DNA from: JABSOG01 sp041583135
GTDB taxonomy: Bacteria; Pseudomonadota; Gammaproteobacteria; Enterobacterales; Alteromonadaceae
Assembly: GCA_041583135.1 (NCBI GenBank)
Contig: JBFHGJ010000033.1
Coordinates: 1 to 51,961, forward strand
Direction: 5' to 3'
Length of the DNA stretch: 51,961 nucleotides
Shown here: one piece after another, positions 33,464 through 42,181 of the stretch
Layout of the letters: every line of letters starts with the position of its first letter
Numbering within the stretch: the stretch's first letter is position 1
Made by a program: the position numbers and the translations under genes
Notes under the pieces: model-generated
Database searches by the model: none
What the model saw: the letters and a program-made list of their open reading frames with translations, nothing else
Told to the model about the DNA's origin: nothing

Positions 33464-34068
33464 AGGCGAAAAATATAATTGATTTAAATAGACTTTTAAT
33501 CATTATTATTATCCATACGCATTATTTGTTTTGGCTTTTGAAAAGTATGGTCGTACTTTCACCTTGTATTAAAGCAGCAATATGCTGGCTTTTTAGCCGC
33601 ATTTTGTGTCAGCGCAGAATACAAGTTGACGAAGCACATCTTTGCCATATAGGTCAAGGCTTAACCAATCGCTAGGCGGCAGGTGTATGCAATATGTCAA
33701 ACTGACCAAAAGGACAATAAAGTCATAAGGTTAAACAACCCTCCCTGTATAGATATCAGCCGATATGAAAGTAACTTAGCGTCAACTTTCAAGGCTAACT
33801 GGGTAAAAATCTAATTTCCGTCGTCAATATTACATAACACAGGTGTTTTTCTATGTTTACACTGCATAAAATCCACTGGTTGAGCACTTTCAAAAGTGTC
33901 ATTGGAGTTTTATCGTACTGCCATAAAAGTTAAATCAATCGCCCTCAAACTGCGCCCCGCGATTTCATTTGGCGCCTTAAGTGTCACCGATGTTCCCGCC
34001 CAAAGGAGCGAACAGCAACGTCATGGAGGATTAAATTACAACAACAGATAATCGAAAGAGAATCCACC
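33195..34068. other. Gene-poor region before the PhoD-like gene
   Basis: About 870 bp with no confident gene, apart from the doubtful minus-strand frame ending at 33164. The part from 33470 to 34068 is AT-rich and must hold the promoter of the phosphatase gene. I see no strong terminator and no insertion-sequence ends. Confidence 0.5.
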
Positions 34069-35769
34069 ATGCGAATGCTAGCGGCAATGGCCCTTCTAGG
34101 CCTCAGTAACGTCACCGAAGCAGCCCCAGAGGTTCATTACAATGAATGTAAAACCAGCTTCAACTACAAACTCACCACCTACCTTGGCTCAACCGATGCC
34201 GACAACTCAGGTAAACAATGGTGCTATCTAAAAACACCTATCGATGGTTCAAGCTGGGGTCTTGTTCGCGAAGAGACTATTCCATTACAAAAAACCGTCG
34301 GTGGTGAAAACTGCAATGCAATCACTGAATACCTCGGCGAAAAAGTGCATGGCTGCACCTCGAAAAATCATACCGCTGCATGGTGTTATAAGCCTTCTGG
34401 CGGTTGGGACAACTGCCAGTTACCAGCTCAAGAGCCGCTACTTAGCCACACTAAGTTAGACACCAATAAGGCCTTAACCAGCATCAGTGTTGGTTCTTGC
34501 TTTAAAGTTAAAGGCGATATGCCTGCCGCCATGAGCAAAGTAATAGCCCAGCAGCCAGATCTGTTCTTGTGGCTTGGCGACAACATTTATGCCGACACTC
34601 AAGATATGGCATTAATGCAGCAAAAATATGACGACAAAAAGCATAACAGCGACTATCAAAAATTCTTACAAGCCAAGATCCCGGTAATGGCCACTTGGGA
34701 CGACCATGACTTTGGTGGCAATAACGAAGGTAAAAATTACCCGAAAAGAGCTGAGAGTCAGCTGCAGTTCTTACGTCATTTCGATGTCACAAGTGATGAT
34801 GTGAGATACAACGGACAACAAGGGGTTTACACCGCCAAAATGGCAGGTCCTGACAATCAGTCTACCCATGTGATCATGCTTGATGCCCGCTATCACCGCT
34901 CGCCGACGTTTAGCAGCTATGGCCAATGTGAAGGTGATGCCTCAACGGTGCTTGGCGATGCGCAGTGGCAGTGGCTGCAAACCCAGTTCAACCAAAAAAG
35001 TGAAGTGAAGATCATCGCCAGCGGCATACAGGTTTTACCTCCACTGCATCAAGGCCGCAGTAAATCTAGCTACTGTGCTTACGGCAATGGCAAAGCCTTC
35101 AATCAATCGATTGCCAACTTAGGTGAATCGGCCATGTCGGGCACCAGCTATGAGTCTTGGGCGGAGATCCCCCAGCAAAGAGAAAAGCTGCTGACAATGG
35201 CGCAAAAATCAATTAACGACGGTAATGCCAAGGCCATCATTTTTGTCTCAGGCGACCAACACTGGGGTGAACTGTTGCAAAAGGAAATGCCTGCCTCAAG
35301 TACCTTTGGCCCCGCAGTGAAACTATATGAAGTTACGGCCTCTGGCTTCGGCCAAAACTGGCCTTATCACATTGAAAACCCATTGCGCTTGCCAGTATAT
35401 GCCGACACCAAAGGCAATGGCACTTTCGACCAAAAATGCAGCTTTCCATTTAACTACGCTGGCGTTGAATATAGAGGCTGTATTACTCGCGACAACGACA
35501 AGCCATGGTGTTACACCAATGTCGATGGCAGTGGCAATGCCATCGACGGTGAATGGGGCAACTGTGCGCCAAGCGGCGCAACCATTCCAGGTGGCAAAGT
35601 CGGTGTTGTCTCAGCCAACATGGCAAACCTGACAACAGATGACAGACACCTGATCAACAAATCAGGCAGCAACTATGGTAAAATCGATATTGACTGGCAA
35701 AACCGCACCATCAAACTGGCCATCGAAACCAGCGATGAACAAGCCGTTTCAACCCTAGTGAACTTCTAA
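34069..35769 (+). CDS. PhoD-like metallophosphatase with fibronectin type II-like modules
   Basis: The 566-residue exported protein has a short signal peptide (about 1-18, ending T-E-A). The PhoD-like phosphatase/phosphodiesterase core (about 138-450) shows its metal motifs: S-V-G-S-C-F, W-L-G-D-N-I-Y-A-D, T-W-D-D-H-D-F-G-G-N-N and V-S-G-D-Q-H-W-G-E-L. Cysteine modules flank the core. The one at C457-C499 reads C-S-F-P-F-N-Y, seven residues, C, eight residues, W-C, then ends E-W-G-N-C, closely following the FN2 pattern. C82-C116 is similar (C...C-T-S-K-N-H-T-A-A-W-C...W-D-N-C), and a third, incomplete one is at about 27-60. FN2 domains bind collagen, gelatin or carbohydrate in animals. The enzyme probably acts on phosphoesters outside the cell. 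The gene is monocistronic. Confidence 0.85.
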   Translation: MRMLAAMALLGLSNVTEAAPEVHYNECKTSFNYKLTTYLGSTDADNSGKQWCYLKTPIDGSSWGLVREETIPLQKTVGGENCNAITEYLGEKVHGCTSKNHTAAWCYKPSGGWDNCQLPAQEPLLSHTKLDTNKALTSISVGSCFKVKGDMPAAMSKVIAQQPDLFLWLGDNIYADTQDMALMQQKYDDKKHNSDYQKFLQAKIPVMATWDDHDFGGNNEGKNYPKRAESQLQFLRHFDVTSDDVRYNGQQGVYTAKMAGPDNQSTHVIMLDARYHRSPTFSSYGQCEGDASTVLGDAQWQWLQTQFNQKSEVKIIASGIQVLPPLHQGRSKSSYCAYGNGKAFNQSIANLGESAMSGTSYESWAEIPQQREKLLTMAQKSINDGNAKAIIFVSGDQHWGELLQKEMPASSTFGPAVKLYEVTASGFGQNWPYHIENPLRLPVYADTKGNGTFDQKCSFPFNYAGVEYRGCITRDNDKPWCYTNVDGSGNAIDGEWGNCAPSGATIPGGKVGVVSANMANLTTDDRHLINKSGSNYGKIDIDWQNRTIKLAIETSDEQAVSTLVNF

Positions 35770-35810
35770 TAGATGAACTTCTAACAACTCAATTTCGATG
35801 AGATTGACTA

Positions 35811-35850
35811 AAGGGCGCTTATACTGGATGTACAAGCGCCCTTAATTTTC
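35811..35850. terminator. Terminator between the convergent phosphatase and acyl-CoA dehydrogenase genes
   Basis: A perfect 10-bp stem (AAGGGCGCTT at 35811-35820 with AAGCGCCCTT at 35834-35843) has a 13-base loop. AATTTTC follows on the plus strand. The right flank reaches the dehydrogenase stop, so it can serve both directions. Confidence 0.8.
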
Positions 35851-37001
35851 TAGCCTGCGATAAGTTTGCGGCTAATGATCTCTTTCATGATCTCAGAGGT
35901 GCCGCCATAGATGCGCTGAATGCGGGCATCAACGTAAAAGCGTGAGATGGGATATTCTTTCATGTAGCCATAGCCGCCAAAGACTTGCAGCGCCGTATCG
36001 ACAACATGATCTTCCATTTCGGTCGTTACCAACTTGGCCATGCTGGCCTGCTCTGTGGTAAGTTTCTTTTGCACCAAAAGCGCTTTGTAGCGTTCAATCA
36101 ATACCCGGTTGACTTCACATTGCGCCGCCATATCGGCCAGTTTGAAGCGAATGTCCTGCAAAGCCGTCAACGGCTTACCAAATGCCATACGCTCTTTGGC
36201 ATACTCAAGGGCCAACTGCAACGCCCCTTCGGCATGAGCAACCACACCACAGGCCAATGACAAACGCTCTCTGGGCAATTCGTTCATCAAGCCAAAGAAA
36301 CCTTTGTTGAGTTCACCCAATATTTGTTCTTCACCTAGCGCAACGTCTTCAAAAAACAGCTCTGAGGTATCGGCGGCATCTAAGCCCATTTTGTGTAGGT
36401 TCTGACCACGGCTAAAGCCTGCGCAATCTTCATCCACTAAGAACAAAGACATACCTTTGGCCGCTTTTACGCTCATATCGGTGCGGGCAGCGACAATGAT
36501 AACCGAGGCATTTTGACCATTGGTGATAAAGGTTTTAGAGCCGTTTAACACCCACTTGTCACCTTTTAATGCCGCACTGGTTTTCATTCCTTGCAAGTCT
36601 GAACCCGCACCCGGTTCTGTCATACAAATACAGCCGATGCATTCGCCGCTGACCATTTTCGGCAGGTATTTTTGCTTTTGCGCTTCGTCACCCATATTCA
36701 AAATATAATGAGCACAAATATCGGCATGAACGACGATGTTACTCGACAGCGCCATAAACCCGGCTTTGGCCATTTCTTCGGCGACAACCATGTTGTAGTG
36801 ATAATCAACGCCAAATCCGCCATATTCTTCAGGAATATCACAGCACAACAGCCCGTTATCACCCATTAACTGCCAAAAGCTGCGGGGGATCAGTTTGTCT
36901 TTTTCCCACTGCTCATAATTGGGCGCAACTTCGTTTTCAATAAATTTGATCACTGTTTCGCGAAACAGGTTCAATTCTTCAGATTGACTCTCACAGGTCA
37001 T
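35850..37001 (-). CDS. Acyl-CoA dehydrogenase (long-chain/isovaleryl type active site)
   Basis: The 383-residue flavoprotein oxidises acyl-CoA at C2-C3 and passes electrons to ETF. Family motifs are M-T-E-P-G-A-G-S-D-L (FAD and substrate), L-N-G-S-K-T-F-I-T-N-G, R-M-A-F-G-K-P-L and the C-terminal Y-G-G-T-S-E-I-M-K-E. The Glu of medium-chain enzymes in Y-E-G-T is Gly here. The base is more likely Glu245 in E-L-P-R-E-R-L, the position used by long-chain and isovaleryl-CoA dehydrogenases. The sequence resembles long-chain enzymes throughout. It lies 18 bp after the peroxiredoxin gene on the same strand and is probably in its operon. Confidence 0.93.
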   Translation of the reverse strand: MTCESQSEELNLFRETVIKFIENEVAPNYEQWEKDKLIPRSFWQLMGDNGLLCCDIPEEYGGFGVDYHYNMVVAEEMAKAGFMALSSNIVVHADICAHYILNMGDEAQKQKYLPKMVSGECIGCICMTEPGAGSDLQGMKTSAALKGDKWVLNGSKTFITNGQNASVIIVAARTDMSVKAAKGMSLFLVDEDCAGFSRGQNLHKMGLDAADTSELFFEDVALGEEQILGELNKGFFGLMNELPRERLSLACGVVAHAEGALQLALEYAKERMAFGKPLTALQDIRFKLADMAAQCEVNRVLIERYKALLVQKKLTTEQASMAKLVTTEMEDHVVDTALQVFGGYGYMKEYPISRFYVDARIQRIYGGTSEIMKEIISRKLIAG

Positions 37002-37019
37002 GGTTATCTCCTAAAATTC

Positions 37020-37499
37020 TTAAAGCAGTTCGAGCATGGTTTCGGCTGAGCTGACGTTGACACCTTTGGCCGGTTCAACGTTTAGATGGGAAATCACGCC
37101 ATCTTCAACAATCATGGCGTAGCGCTGCGAGCGTATGCCCATTTGCGCCGCACTGGCGTCTTTTTCAAGCCCCATTGCCGTGGTCAACAGCGCCTGACCG
37201 TCTGCCAACATGATGATCTCATCGGCGTTATGCGCCTTGCCCCAAGCGGCCATAACAAAAGCATCGTTAACCGACAAACAAATAATGCTATCTACACCTT
37301 TGGCTTTGATTTGGTCAGCGAGCACCACATAGCCGGGTAAGTGGGTATTAGAACAGCCCGGCGTAAAAGCGCCCGGCAAAGCAAACATCACCACTTTCTT
37401 GCCGCCAAACAACTCTGTGGTGGTAATATCCACAGGTTCTTTGTCGCCCATCACCTTTAAGGTCATCGCAGGGATCTTGTCATTCACTTGAATTGTCAT
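37020..37499 (-). CDS. Peroxiredoxin, Prx5 family
   Basis: The 159-residue thiol peroxidase reduces hydrogen peroxide and organic peroxides. The peroxidatic Cys49 sits in P-G-A-F-T-P-G-C-S-N-T-H-L-P-G-Y, the Prx5 signature. Cys74 (I-I-C-L-S-V-N-D) is the second conserved cysteine of the bacterial group that uses glutaredoxin or glutathione. I chose the ATG at 37499 because AGGA lies 8 bases upstream; the in-frame ATG six codons earlier lacks one. It precedes the acyl-CoA dehydrogenase gene, whose flavin chemistry can leak peroxide, and is divergent from the deacetylase gene. Confidence 0.92.
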   Translation of the reverse strand: MTIQVNDKIPAMTLKVMGDKEPVDITTTELFGGKKVVMFALPGAFTPGCSNTHLPGYVVLADQIKAKGVDSIICLSVNDAFVMAAWGKAHNADEIIMLADGQALLTTAMGLEKDASAAQMGIRSQRYAMIVEDGVISHLNVEPAKGVNVSSAETMLELL

Positions 37500-37576
37500 T
37501 ATTGTTGTCCTAATCACATGGCTAAAACCCTAATAGTAATCCCTATGATTTTTAAAACCAAACATTAATAACAACA

Positions 37577-38500
37577 ATGAATAAGACAGCCTATATCACC
37601 CATCCCGATTGCATCAAGCATGAGGCCAACGCAGGCCATCCAGAGCAACCCGAGCGTTTGCGCATCATTAACCGCTATTTGGCGCGCTCGGCAGTTTGGC
37701 CAAAACTGCTTAAAGTGACAGCGCCTCTCGTTGAGCGCCAAGCGTTAGTACGCACCCATGATGCCGATTTTGTACAAGCGATTTTTGACCTTGCGCCCAG
37801 TGAAGGGCTTGCCACGGTCGATGAAGATACTTTTATGAATGCCCATTCACTGCGCGCGGCACAATTGGCCAGTGGCGCTGTGGTAAAAGCGGTCGATATG
37901 GTGATGCAAAATGAAGTCACCCGCGCTTTTTGCGCGGTGCGCCCTCCGGGTCACCATGCTGAAATCAACAAAGCCATGGGCTTTTGCCTGTTCAACAACA
38001 TCGCCGTCGGAGCTTACCATGCCATCTGCAATTACGGTTTAAAACGCATCGCCGTTATCGACTTTGACGTCCATCATGGCAACGGCAGCGAGGATATTTT
38101 CAAAGATGACCCTCGGGTGTTGTTTTGTTCTTCGTTTGAACACCCACAATATCCTTTTAGCGGTGTTGACTGCACTAGCCAAAATATCGCCAATATCCCC
38201 CTCTCCAAAGGCACTGGCAGCGATAGCTTTAGACAACACATTCGCGAGCATTGGCTCGCCCGTCTTGACGATTTTGCCCCTGAGCTTATTTTTATCTCAG
38301 CAGGCTTTGACGCCCACAAAGATGATCCGCTCGGCGGTCTTGAACTGACAGAAGACGATTACGCATGGCTTACTCAATCCCTTGGACGAATAGCCGACAA
38401 ACATAGTCAAGGACGTATTGTTTCAGCCCTTGAAGGTGGCTATAACCTTGAGGCTCTAGCCCGTAGCGTGGTTAGCCACATCACCTCATTAACGGAGTAA
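37577..38500 (+). CDS. Histone deacetylase-family (acetoin utilisation/class II-like) deacetylase
   Basis: The 307-residue zinc amidohydrolase has an arginase/deacetylase fold. The charge-relay pair His126-His127 is in R-P-P-G-H-H-A-E. The zinc ligands are Asp164 and His166 in D-F-D-V-H-H-G-N-G and Asp245 in G-F-D-A-H. E-G-G-Y-N-L-E-A-L closes the active site. All key residues are present, so it should be active. Bacterial members remove acyl groups from lysines, polyamines or acetoin-pathway proteins; the substrate here is unknown. It is followed after 3 bp by an acetyltransferase gene and 13 bp later by a PLP enzyme, forming a tight operon. Confidence 0.93.
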   Translation: MNKTAYITHPDCIKHEANAGHPEQPERLRIINRYLARSAVWPKLLKVTAPLVERQALVRTHDADFVQAIFDLAPSEGLATVDEDTFMNAHSLRAAQLASGAVVKAVDMVMQNEVTRAFCAVRPPGHHAEINKAMGFCLFNNIAVGAYHAICNYGLKRIAVIDFDVHHGNGSEDIFKDDPRVLFCSSFEHPQYPFSGVDCTSQNIANIPLSKGTGSDSFRQHIREHWLARLDDFAPELIFISAGFDAHKDDPLGGLELTEDDYAWLTQSLGRIADKHSQGRIVSALEGGYNLEALARSVVSHITSLTE

Positions 38501-38503
38501 CTT

Positions 38504-38992
38504 ATGATAAGTATCACCTGCGCCGATGAAGGCGACATCGACTTGTTGCACCAACTGGCCCACCGTATTTGGTGGCAGTTTTATCCGGCCATCATCGGCG
38601 ATGAGCAGGTAGCCTACATGCTCGACAAATTCTCCAACAAAGATCATATTGCCGCTCAACTGCAAAGTGGTTTCAGCTACTTTTTAGTGTATGATGAGGG
38701 CGAAGCGGTAGGTTATATCGGGGTTGAAGACAAAGCGCCCAGCCTGTTTGTCAGCAAGTTCTATCTCGACCAGTCCCGCCGTGGCCGTGGCATTGCCAAA
38801 CAGATGCTCGCCCATGTCAACAAAGAAGCCAAAGCCCGTGGCCATAGCCAAATCGAGCTCACGGTTAACAAATACAATCCCAGCTATGAAATTTACCTCA
38901 AGCTTGGCTTTGAAAATGTCGAATCTCTGGTCATGGACATCGGCAACGGTTTCGTTATGGATGATTATCGAATGATAAAAACCATCGCTTAG
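38504..38992 (+). CDS. GNAT-family N-acetyltransferase in operon with the deacetylase
   Basis: The 162-residue protein has the standard acetyl-CoA site L-D-Q-S-R-R-G-R-G-I-A-K-Q-M-L (about 87-101). The preceding strand is L-F-V-S-K-F-Y-L, and the closing N-K-Y-N-P-S-Y-E-I-Y-L-K-L-G-F-E is where the family's Tyr acid lies. The start lies 3 bp past the deacetylase stop and the gene ends 21 bp before the next start, so the three genes are probably one transcript. The substrate is unknown. Pairing with a deacetylase hints at opposing activities on one target, but this is inference. Confidence 0.87.
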   Translation: MISITCADEGDIDLLHQLAHRIWWQFYPAIIGDEQVAYMLDKFSNKDHIAAQLQSGFSYFLVYDEGEAVGYIGVEDKAPSLFVSKFYLDQSRRGRGIAKQMLAHVNKEAKARGHSQIELTVNKYNPSYEIYLKLGFENVESLVMDIGNGFVMDDYRMIKTIA

Positions 38993-39013
38993 CGGCAATA
39001 TGAGGAAAACACT

Positions 39014-39934
39014 TTGAGCGCTTTACACATCAACACCCCACTGTTGCAATCTCCGGTTCTTAGCCAGCGTGTCGGCGGCCGAGTATGGCTAAAAATGGAC
39101 AATCTTCAGCCCAGCGGTTCATTCAAAAACCGTGGCATCGGCTATGCCTGTCAACAACACCAGGCCCGGGGCGTTAAGCAGCTATTGTCTTCTTCCGGCG
39201 GCAACGCCGGGTTGGCAGTTGCCTATTGCGGCCGCATGCTAAAAATGGCGGTAACGGTCGTTGTCCCCACGTCAACCAAACCAAGGGCTATTGAATTAAT
39301 AGAGCAACAAGGCGCCAAGGTGATTGTCATAGGTGAGCACTGGGCGCAAGCCCATCAGCACGCAATGTCGCTACTTGACGAGCAATCGGCCTATATTCAT
39401 CCGTTTGACGACCCCCTATTGTGGCATGGCCACGCCAGCTTAATAGATGAAGTGGTTCAAGCGGGCATCAAACCCGACGCCGTGGTTTTATCTGTCGGCG
39501 GCGGCGGGCTATTGTGTGGGGTTGTCAAAGGGTTAAAACGTCATGATTTAAACGACTGTGAAGTGTTGGCCGTTGAAACCACAGGCGCCGCGTCATTGGC
39601 GGCAGCGATAGAAGCAGGCTCGCCAGTTGCCTTAGCTGGCATTACTAGCATCGCCACGTCTTTGGGCGCGACACAAGTCTCCGATAAGGCGTATGAGCTA
39701 TATGGTCAACACCCAATCTCATCACATGTGGTCTCGGACAAAGCGGCGGTCGATAGCTGTATGCGCTTTTTAGACGACCATCGCGCTTTGGTCGAACCGG
39801 CCTGCGGCGCCAGCTTATCAATCGCCTATGATCTACCACAACGATTAAAAGACAAACAGAACATACTGATCATCGTCTGTGGCGGTGTCACCGCGACCTT
39901 GGCGCAACTACAAAGTTGGCAACAGCAACTTTAA
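39014..39934 (+). CDS. Serine/threonine dehydratase-like PLP enzyme
   Basis: The 306-residue fold-type II PLP enzyme has Lys38 as the Schiff-base lysine in P-S-G-S-F-K-N-R-G. S-S-S-G-G-N-A-G binds substrate carboxylate, and S-V-G-G-G-G-L-L-C-G is the phosphate-binding loop. It is closest in plan to eukaryotic-type L-serine dehydratases, which release pyruvate and ammonia. The start is TTG, preceded by TGAGGAAAA, a good ribosome binding site. It is the third gene of the deacetylase-GNAT run. The conserved order suggests amino-acid catabolism, but the exact substrate cannot be told from sequence. Confidence 0.88.
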   Translation: MSALHINTPLLQSPVLSQRVGGRVWLKMDNLQPSGSFKNRGIGYACQQHQARGVKQLLSSSGGNAGLAVAYCGRMLKMAVTVVVPTSTKPRAIELIEQQGAKVIVIGEHWAQAHQHAMSLLDEQSAYIHPFDDPLLWHGHASLIDEVVQAGIKPDAVVLSVGGGGLLCGVVKGLKRHDLNDCEVLAVETTGAASLAAAIEAGSPVALAGITSIATSLGATQVSDKAYELYGQHPISSHVVSDKAAVDSCMRFLDDHRALVEPACGASLSIAYDLPQRLKDKQNILIIVCGGVTATLAQLQSWQQQL

Positions 39935-39947
39935 TCGATAATTCAAA

Positions 39948-39969
39948 GGCCAATGGTTGAAAATTGGCC
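39948..39969 (+). terminator. Hairpin after the PLP enzyme gene
   Basis: GGCCAAT (39948-39954) pairs with ATTGGCC (39963-39969) around an 8-base loop, 13 bp after the stop. No T run follows, so it is at best a weak terminator before the ABC transporter gene. Confidence 0.35.
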
Positions 39970-40016
39970 CAATCGCCTATATATCATGGGGAGTTCAGCT
40001 TTGTTAAGGAAAGCCT

Positions 40017-41831
40017 GTGACCCACCCCAGTGAAAAAGCTACTCCCGCACCAGAACAAGCCTTTAAAAGCCTCAAACCACTATTTGCTTTTGTTAAGCCC
40101 TATAAGTGGACAGCCCTTGCCGCATTGGCCGCTTTGCTGTTGACCGCCGGGCTCAATCTCGCCGTAGGTCAAGGCGTTAAATTGGTGATAGACAACGGCT
40201 TTATCGCCGGTTCAAAAGCTCAACTCACCGAGGCCATTTGGTATATGGTCGGCATCATTGGCTTAGTCGCGGCCGGTACTTTCACCCGATTTTACTTAAT
40301 GACCTGGCTTGGCGAGCGTGTCAGCGGCGATATTCGCAATGCCGTCTTTGCCCGAATTGTTGGCTTACACCCCAGTTATTTCGAAGAAAACCGCTCAGGC
40401 GAGCTGATGTCACGACTGACCACTGATACCACCTTATTACAATCGATTATCGGCTCGTCATTTTCCATGGCACTGCGTTCAAGCCTATTACTGATTGGCG
40501 GTCTTATTATGTTGGTGGTCACCAACTTAAAATTAACTTTAATTGTGGTGGCCTTTGTCCCGCTAACCTTGCTGCCAATACTCTTTTTTGGCAGGCGAGT
40601 CAGAAAACTCGCCGCCGAAGGTCAAGACGCCATTGCCGATATCAGCACCTATGCCGGCGAGATCATCCAAAACATTAAAGTGGTGCAAAGCTACACCCAC
40701 GAACACAGAGAAAAGCAGGCCTTTGGTCAGGAGGTTGAAAAAGCCTTTGGAGTGGCTAAAAGGCGGATAAAGCAGCGGTCAATCTTAATCGCCGCAGCCA
40801 TCTTTTTAAGCTTCAGCGCCATCAGCGTGATGTTGTGGATAGGCGGCATGGACGTATTGGAAGGCAACATCACCGGCGGCGAGTTAGGCGCATTTATTTT
40901 CTACGCCTTGGTCGTGGCCACCGCATTTGCCACCATCGCAGAGGTTTATGGTGAATTACAAAGAGCCGCAGGCGCCGCCACAAGGCTGCTAGAGCTCTTG
41001 CAAATTCAAAGCGATATTCAAGATCCTCAAGCGCCGAAACAACTCAGTCTGGCCGGCACCACAGCCATTGAACTCAAAAATGTCAACTTTTGCTACCCGT
41101 CGAGGCCCGACAGCCCGGCGCTCAACAACATCAACCTCACCATCCCCAAAGGTAAGATAGTTGCCTTGGTCGGGCCATCCGGTGCTGGTAAAACTACCTT
41201 ATTTGAACTCTTGCTACGCTTTTACGATGTCAGCAGTGGACAGATCCGTATCGGCAATACCGCCATTACCGAGCTTGAGTTAACGGCATTGAGGCAAAAC
41301 ATTGGCCTTGTGCCTCAGCACCCAGTGCTGTTTAGCTCAGATGTCTATCACAACATTCGTTACGGCAATGTCGATGCCAGCGATCAGCAGGTATTCGACG
41401 CCGCCAAACGCGCTCACGCCGACGAATTTGTCCGCCAACTCCCCCAAGGCTACAACAGCTTTTTGGGCGAACAGGGGGTCAGGCTCTCAGGCGGTCAAAA
41501 ACAACGTATCGCCATCGCCCGTGCGATTTTAAAAGACCCTGCTATTTTGCTGCTCGATGAAGCCACCAGTGCGCTAGACGCTGAAAGTGAATCACATGTA
41601 CAGGCAGCGCTGAACGAGCTGATGCAAAACCGCACGACACTGATCATTGCTCATCGCTTGGCAACAGTGGTTCATGCCGACCTCATTGTGGTAATGGACC
41701 AAGGTCAAATCGTGGCCACGGGTGACCATCAGTCATTATTGGCACAAAGCCCGCTTTATCAAAGGCTGTGCAAATTGCAGTTCGATAAAGCGGCAAAAAC
41801 GGTGGAACAACAGCCAGCCGAGGCACTATAA
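40017..41831 (+). CDS. ABC exporter, fused permease-ATPase half-transporter (MsbA-like)
   Basis: The 604-residue protein starts at GTG. Six membrane segments (about 30-315) precede the nucleotide-binding domain. Walker A is G-P-S-G-A-G-K-T-T from residue 386 with Lys392. The signature L-S-G-G-Q is at 490-494. Walker B ends at Asp514-Glu515 in L-L-L-D-E-A-T-S-A-L-D, and the switch His is in I-I-A-H-R-L. It should work as a homodimer to export lipids, drugs or peptides. It resembles the MsbA/LmrA group rather than a peptide or toxin exporter with a protease domain. No lipid A genes are nearby, so it is not necessarily MsbA itself. Confidence 0.9.
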   Translation: MTHPSEKATPAPEQAFKSLKPLFAFVKPYKWTALAALAALLLTAGLNLAVGQGVKLVIDNGFIAGSKAQLTEAIWYMVGIIGLVAAGTFTRFYLMTWLGERVSGDIRNAVFARIVGLHPSYFEENRSGELMSRLTTDTTLLQSIIGSSFSMALRSSLLLIGGLIMLVVTNLKLTLIVVAFVPLTLLPILFFGRRVRKLAAEGQDAIADISTYAGEIIQNIKVVQSYTHEHREKQAFGQEVEKAFGVAKRRIKQRSILIAAAIFLSFSAISVMLWIGGMDVLEGNITGGELGAFIFYALVVATAFATIAEVYGELQRAAGAATRLLELLQIQSDIQDPQAPKQLSLAGTTAIELKNVNFCYPSRPDSPALNNINLTIPKGKIVALVGPSGAGKTTLFELLLRFYDVSSGQIRIGNTAITELELTALRQNIGLVPQHPVLFSSDVYHNIRYGNVDASDQQVFDAAKRAHADEFVRQLPQGYNSFLGEQGVRLSGGQKQRIAIARAILKDPAILLLDEATSALDAESESHVQAALNELMQNRTTLIIAHRLATVVHADLIVVMDQGQIVATGDHQSLLAQSPLYQRLCKLQFDKAAKTVEQQPAEAL

Positions 41832-41935
41832 ATTAAAAATTTGGCGCTAACGGACAAAACTTAGGCAGTTGAAACAGCAGAGTTCAAGAGTTTGGCTATA
41901 CTTTTTTAAAACCCTTGGGATTTGGAAGTAAGCCT

Positions 41936-42172
41936 GTGTATCATATTGAATTTATTACCGAAGATGGCTGGGAGATCGCTTTTGCCCCAAGTCGCCGCGC
42001 GGCGTGCCTGCTGGCTGATGCCTTACAAGACTGCTGCGGCGACGATATTCGCGCCTATCATGTTCAACCCGCCGAAAGCGACAACGAAAAAGCGCTACCG
42101 AGCATCGTACCGCTAGATTGGCGCAGCGCCATTGTCGATGGCCAATATATCGATATTCACTTTAAGGAGTAA
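41936..42172 (+). CDS. Small acidic protein of unknown function, coupled to oligopeptidase B
   Basis: The 78-residue protein has no recognised family. It starts V-Y-H-I-E-F-I-T-E-D-G-W-E-I-A-F and is acidic, with no signal peptide or membrane segment. The GTG at 41936 is preferred to the TTG 21 bases earlier because GGAAG lies 7 bases before it. AAGGAG overlapping its stop supplies the ribosome binding site of the next gene, whose ATG is 10 bases further on, so the two are coupled. It may be an adaptor or regulator of the peptidase, but no evidence shows this. Confidence 0.6.
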   Translation: MYHIEFITEDGWEIAFAPSRRAACLLADALQDCCGDDIRAYHVQPAESDNEKALPSIVPLDWRSAIVDGQYIDIHFKE

Positions 42173-42181
42173 CCTCAGTTA

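Noticed and set aside
33200..33470. Idea that the gap contains an integron attC site or transposase remnant
   Set aside because: I found no paired core sites with the right spacing, no terminal inverted repeats and no transposase motif in any frame.
33436..33675. 79-codon plus-strand frame in the gene-poor gap
   Set aside because: Low-complexity isoleucine run, no good ribosome binding site, and overlap with another doubtful frame. Left unannotated.
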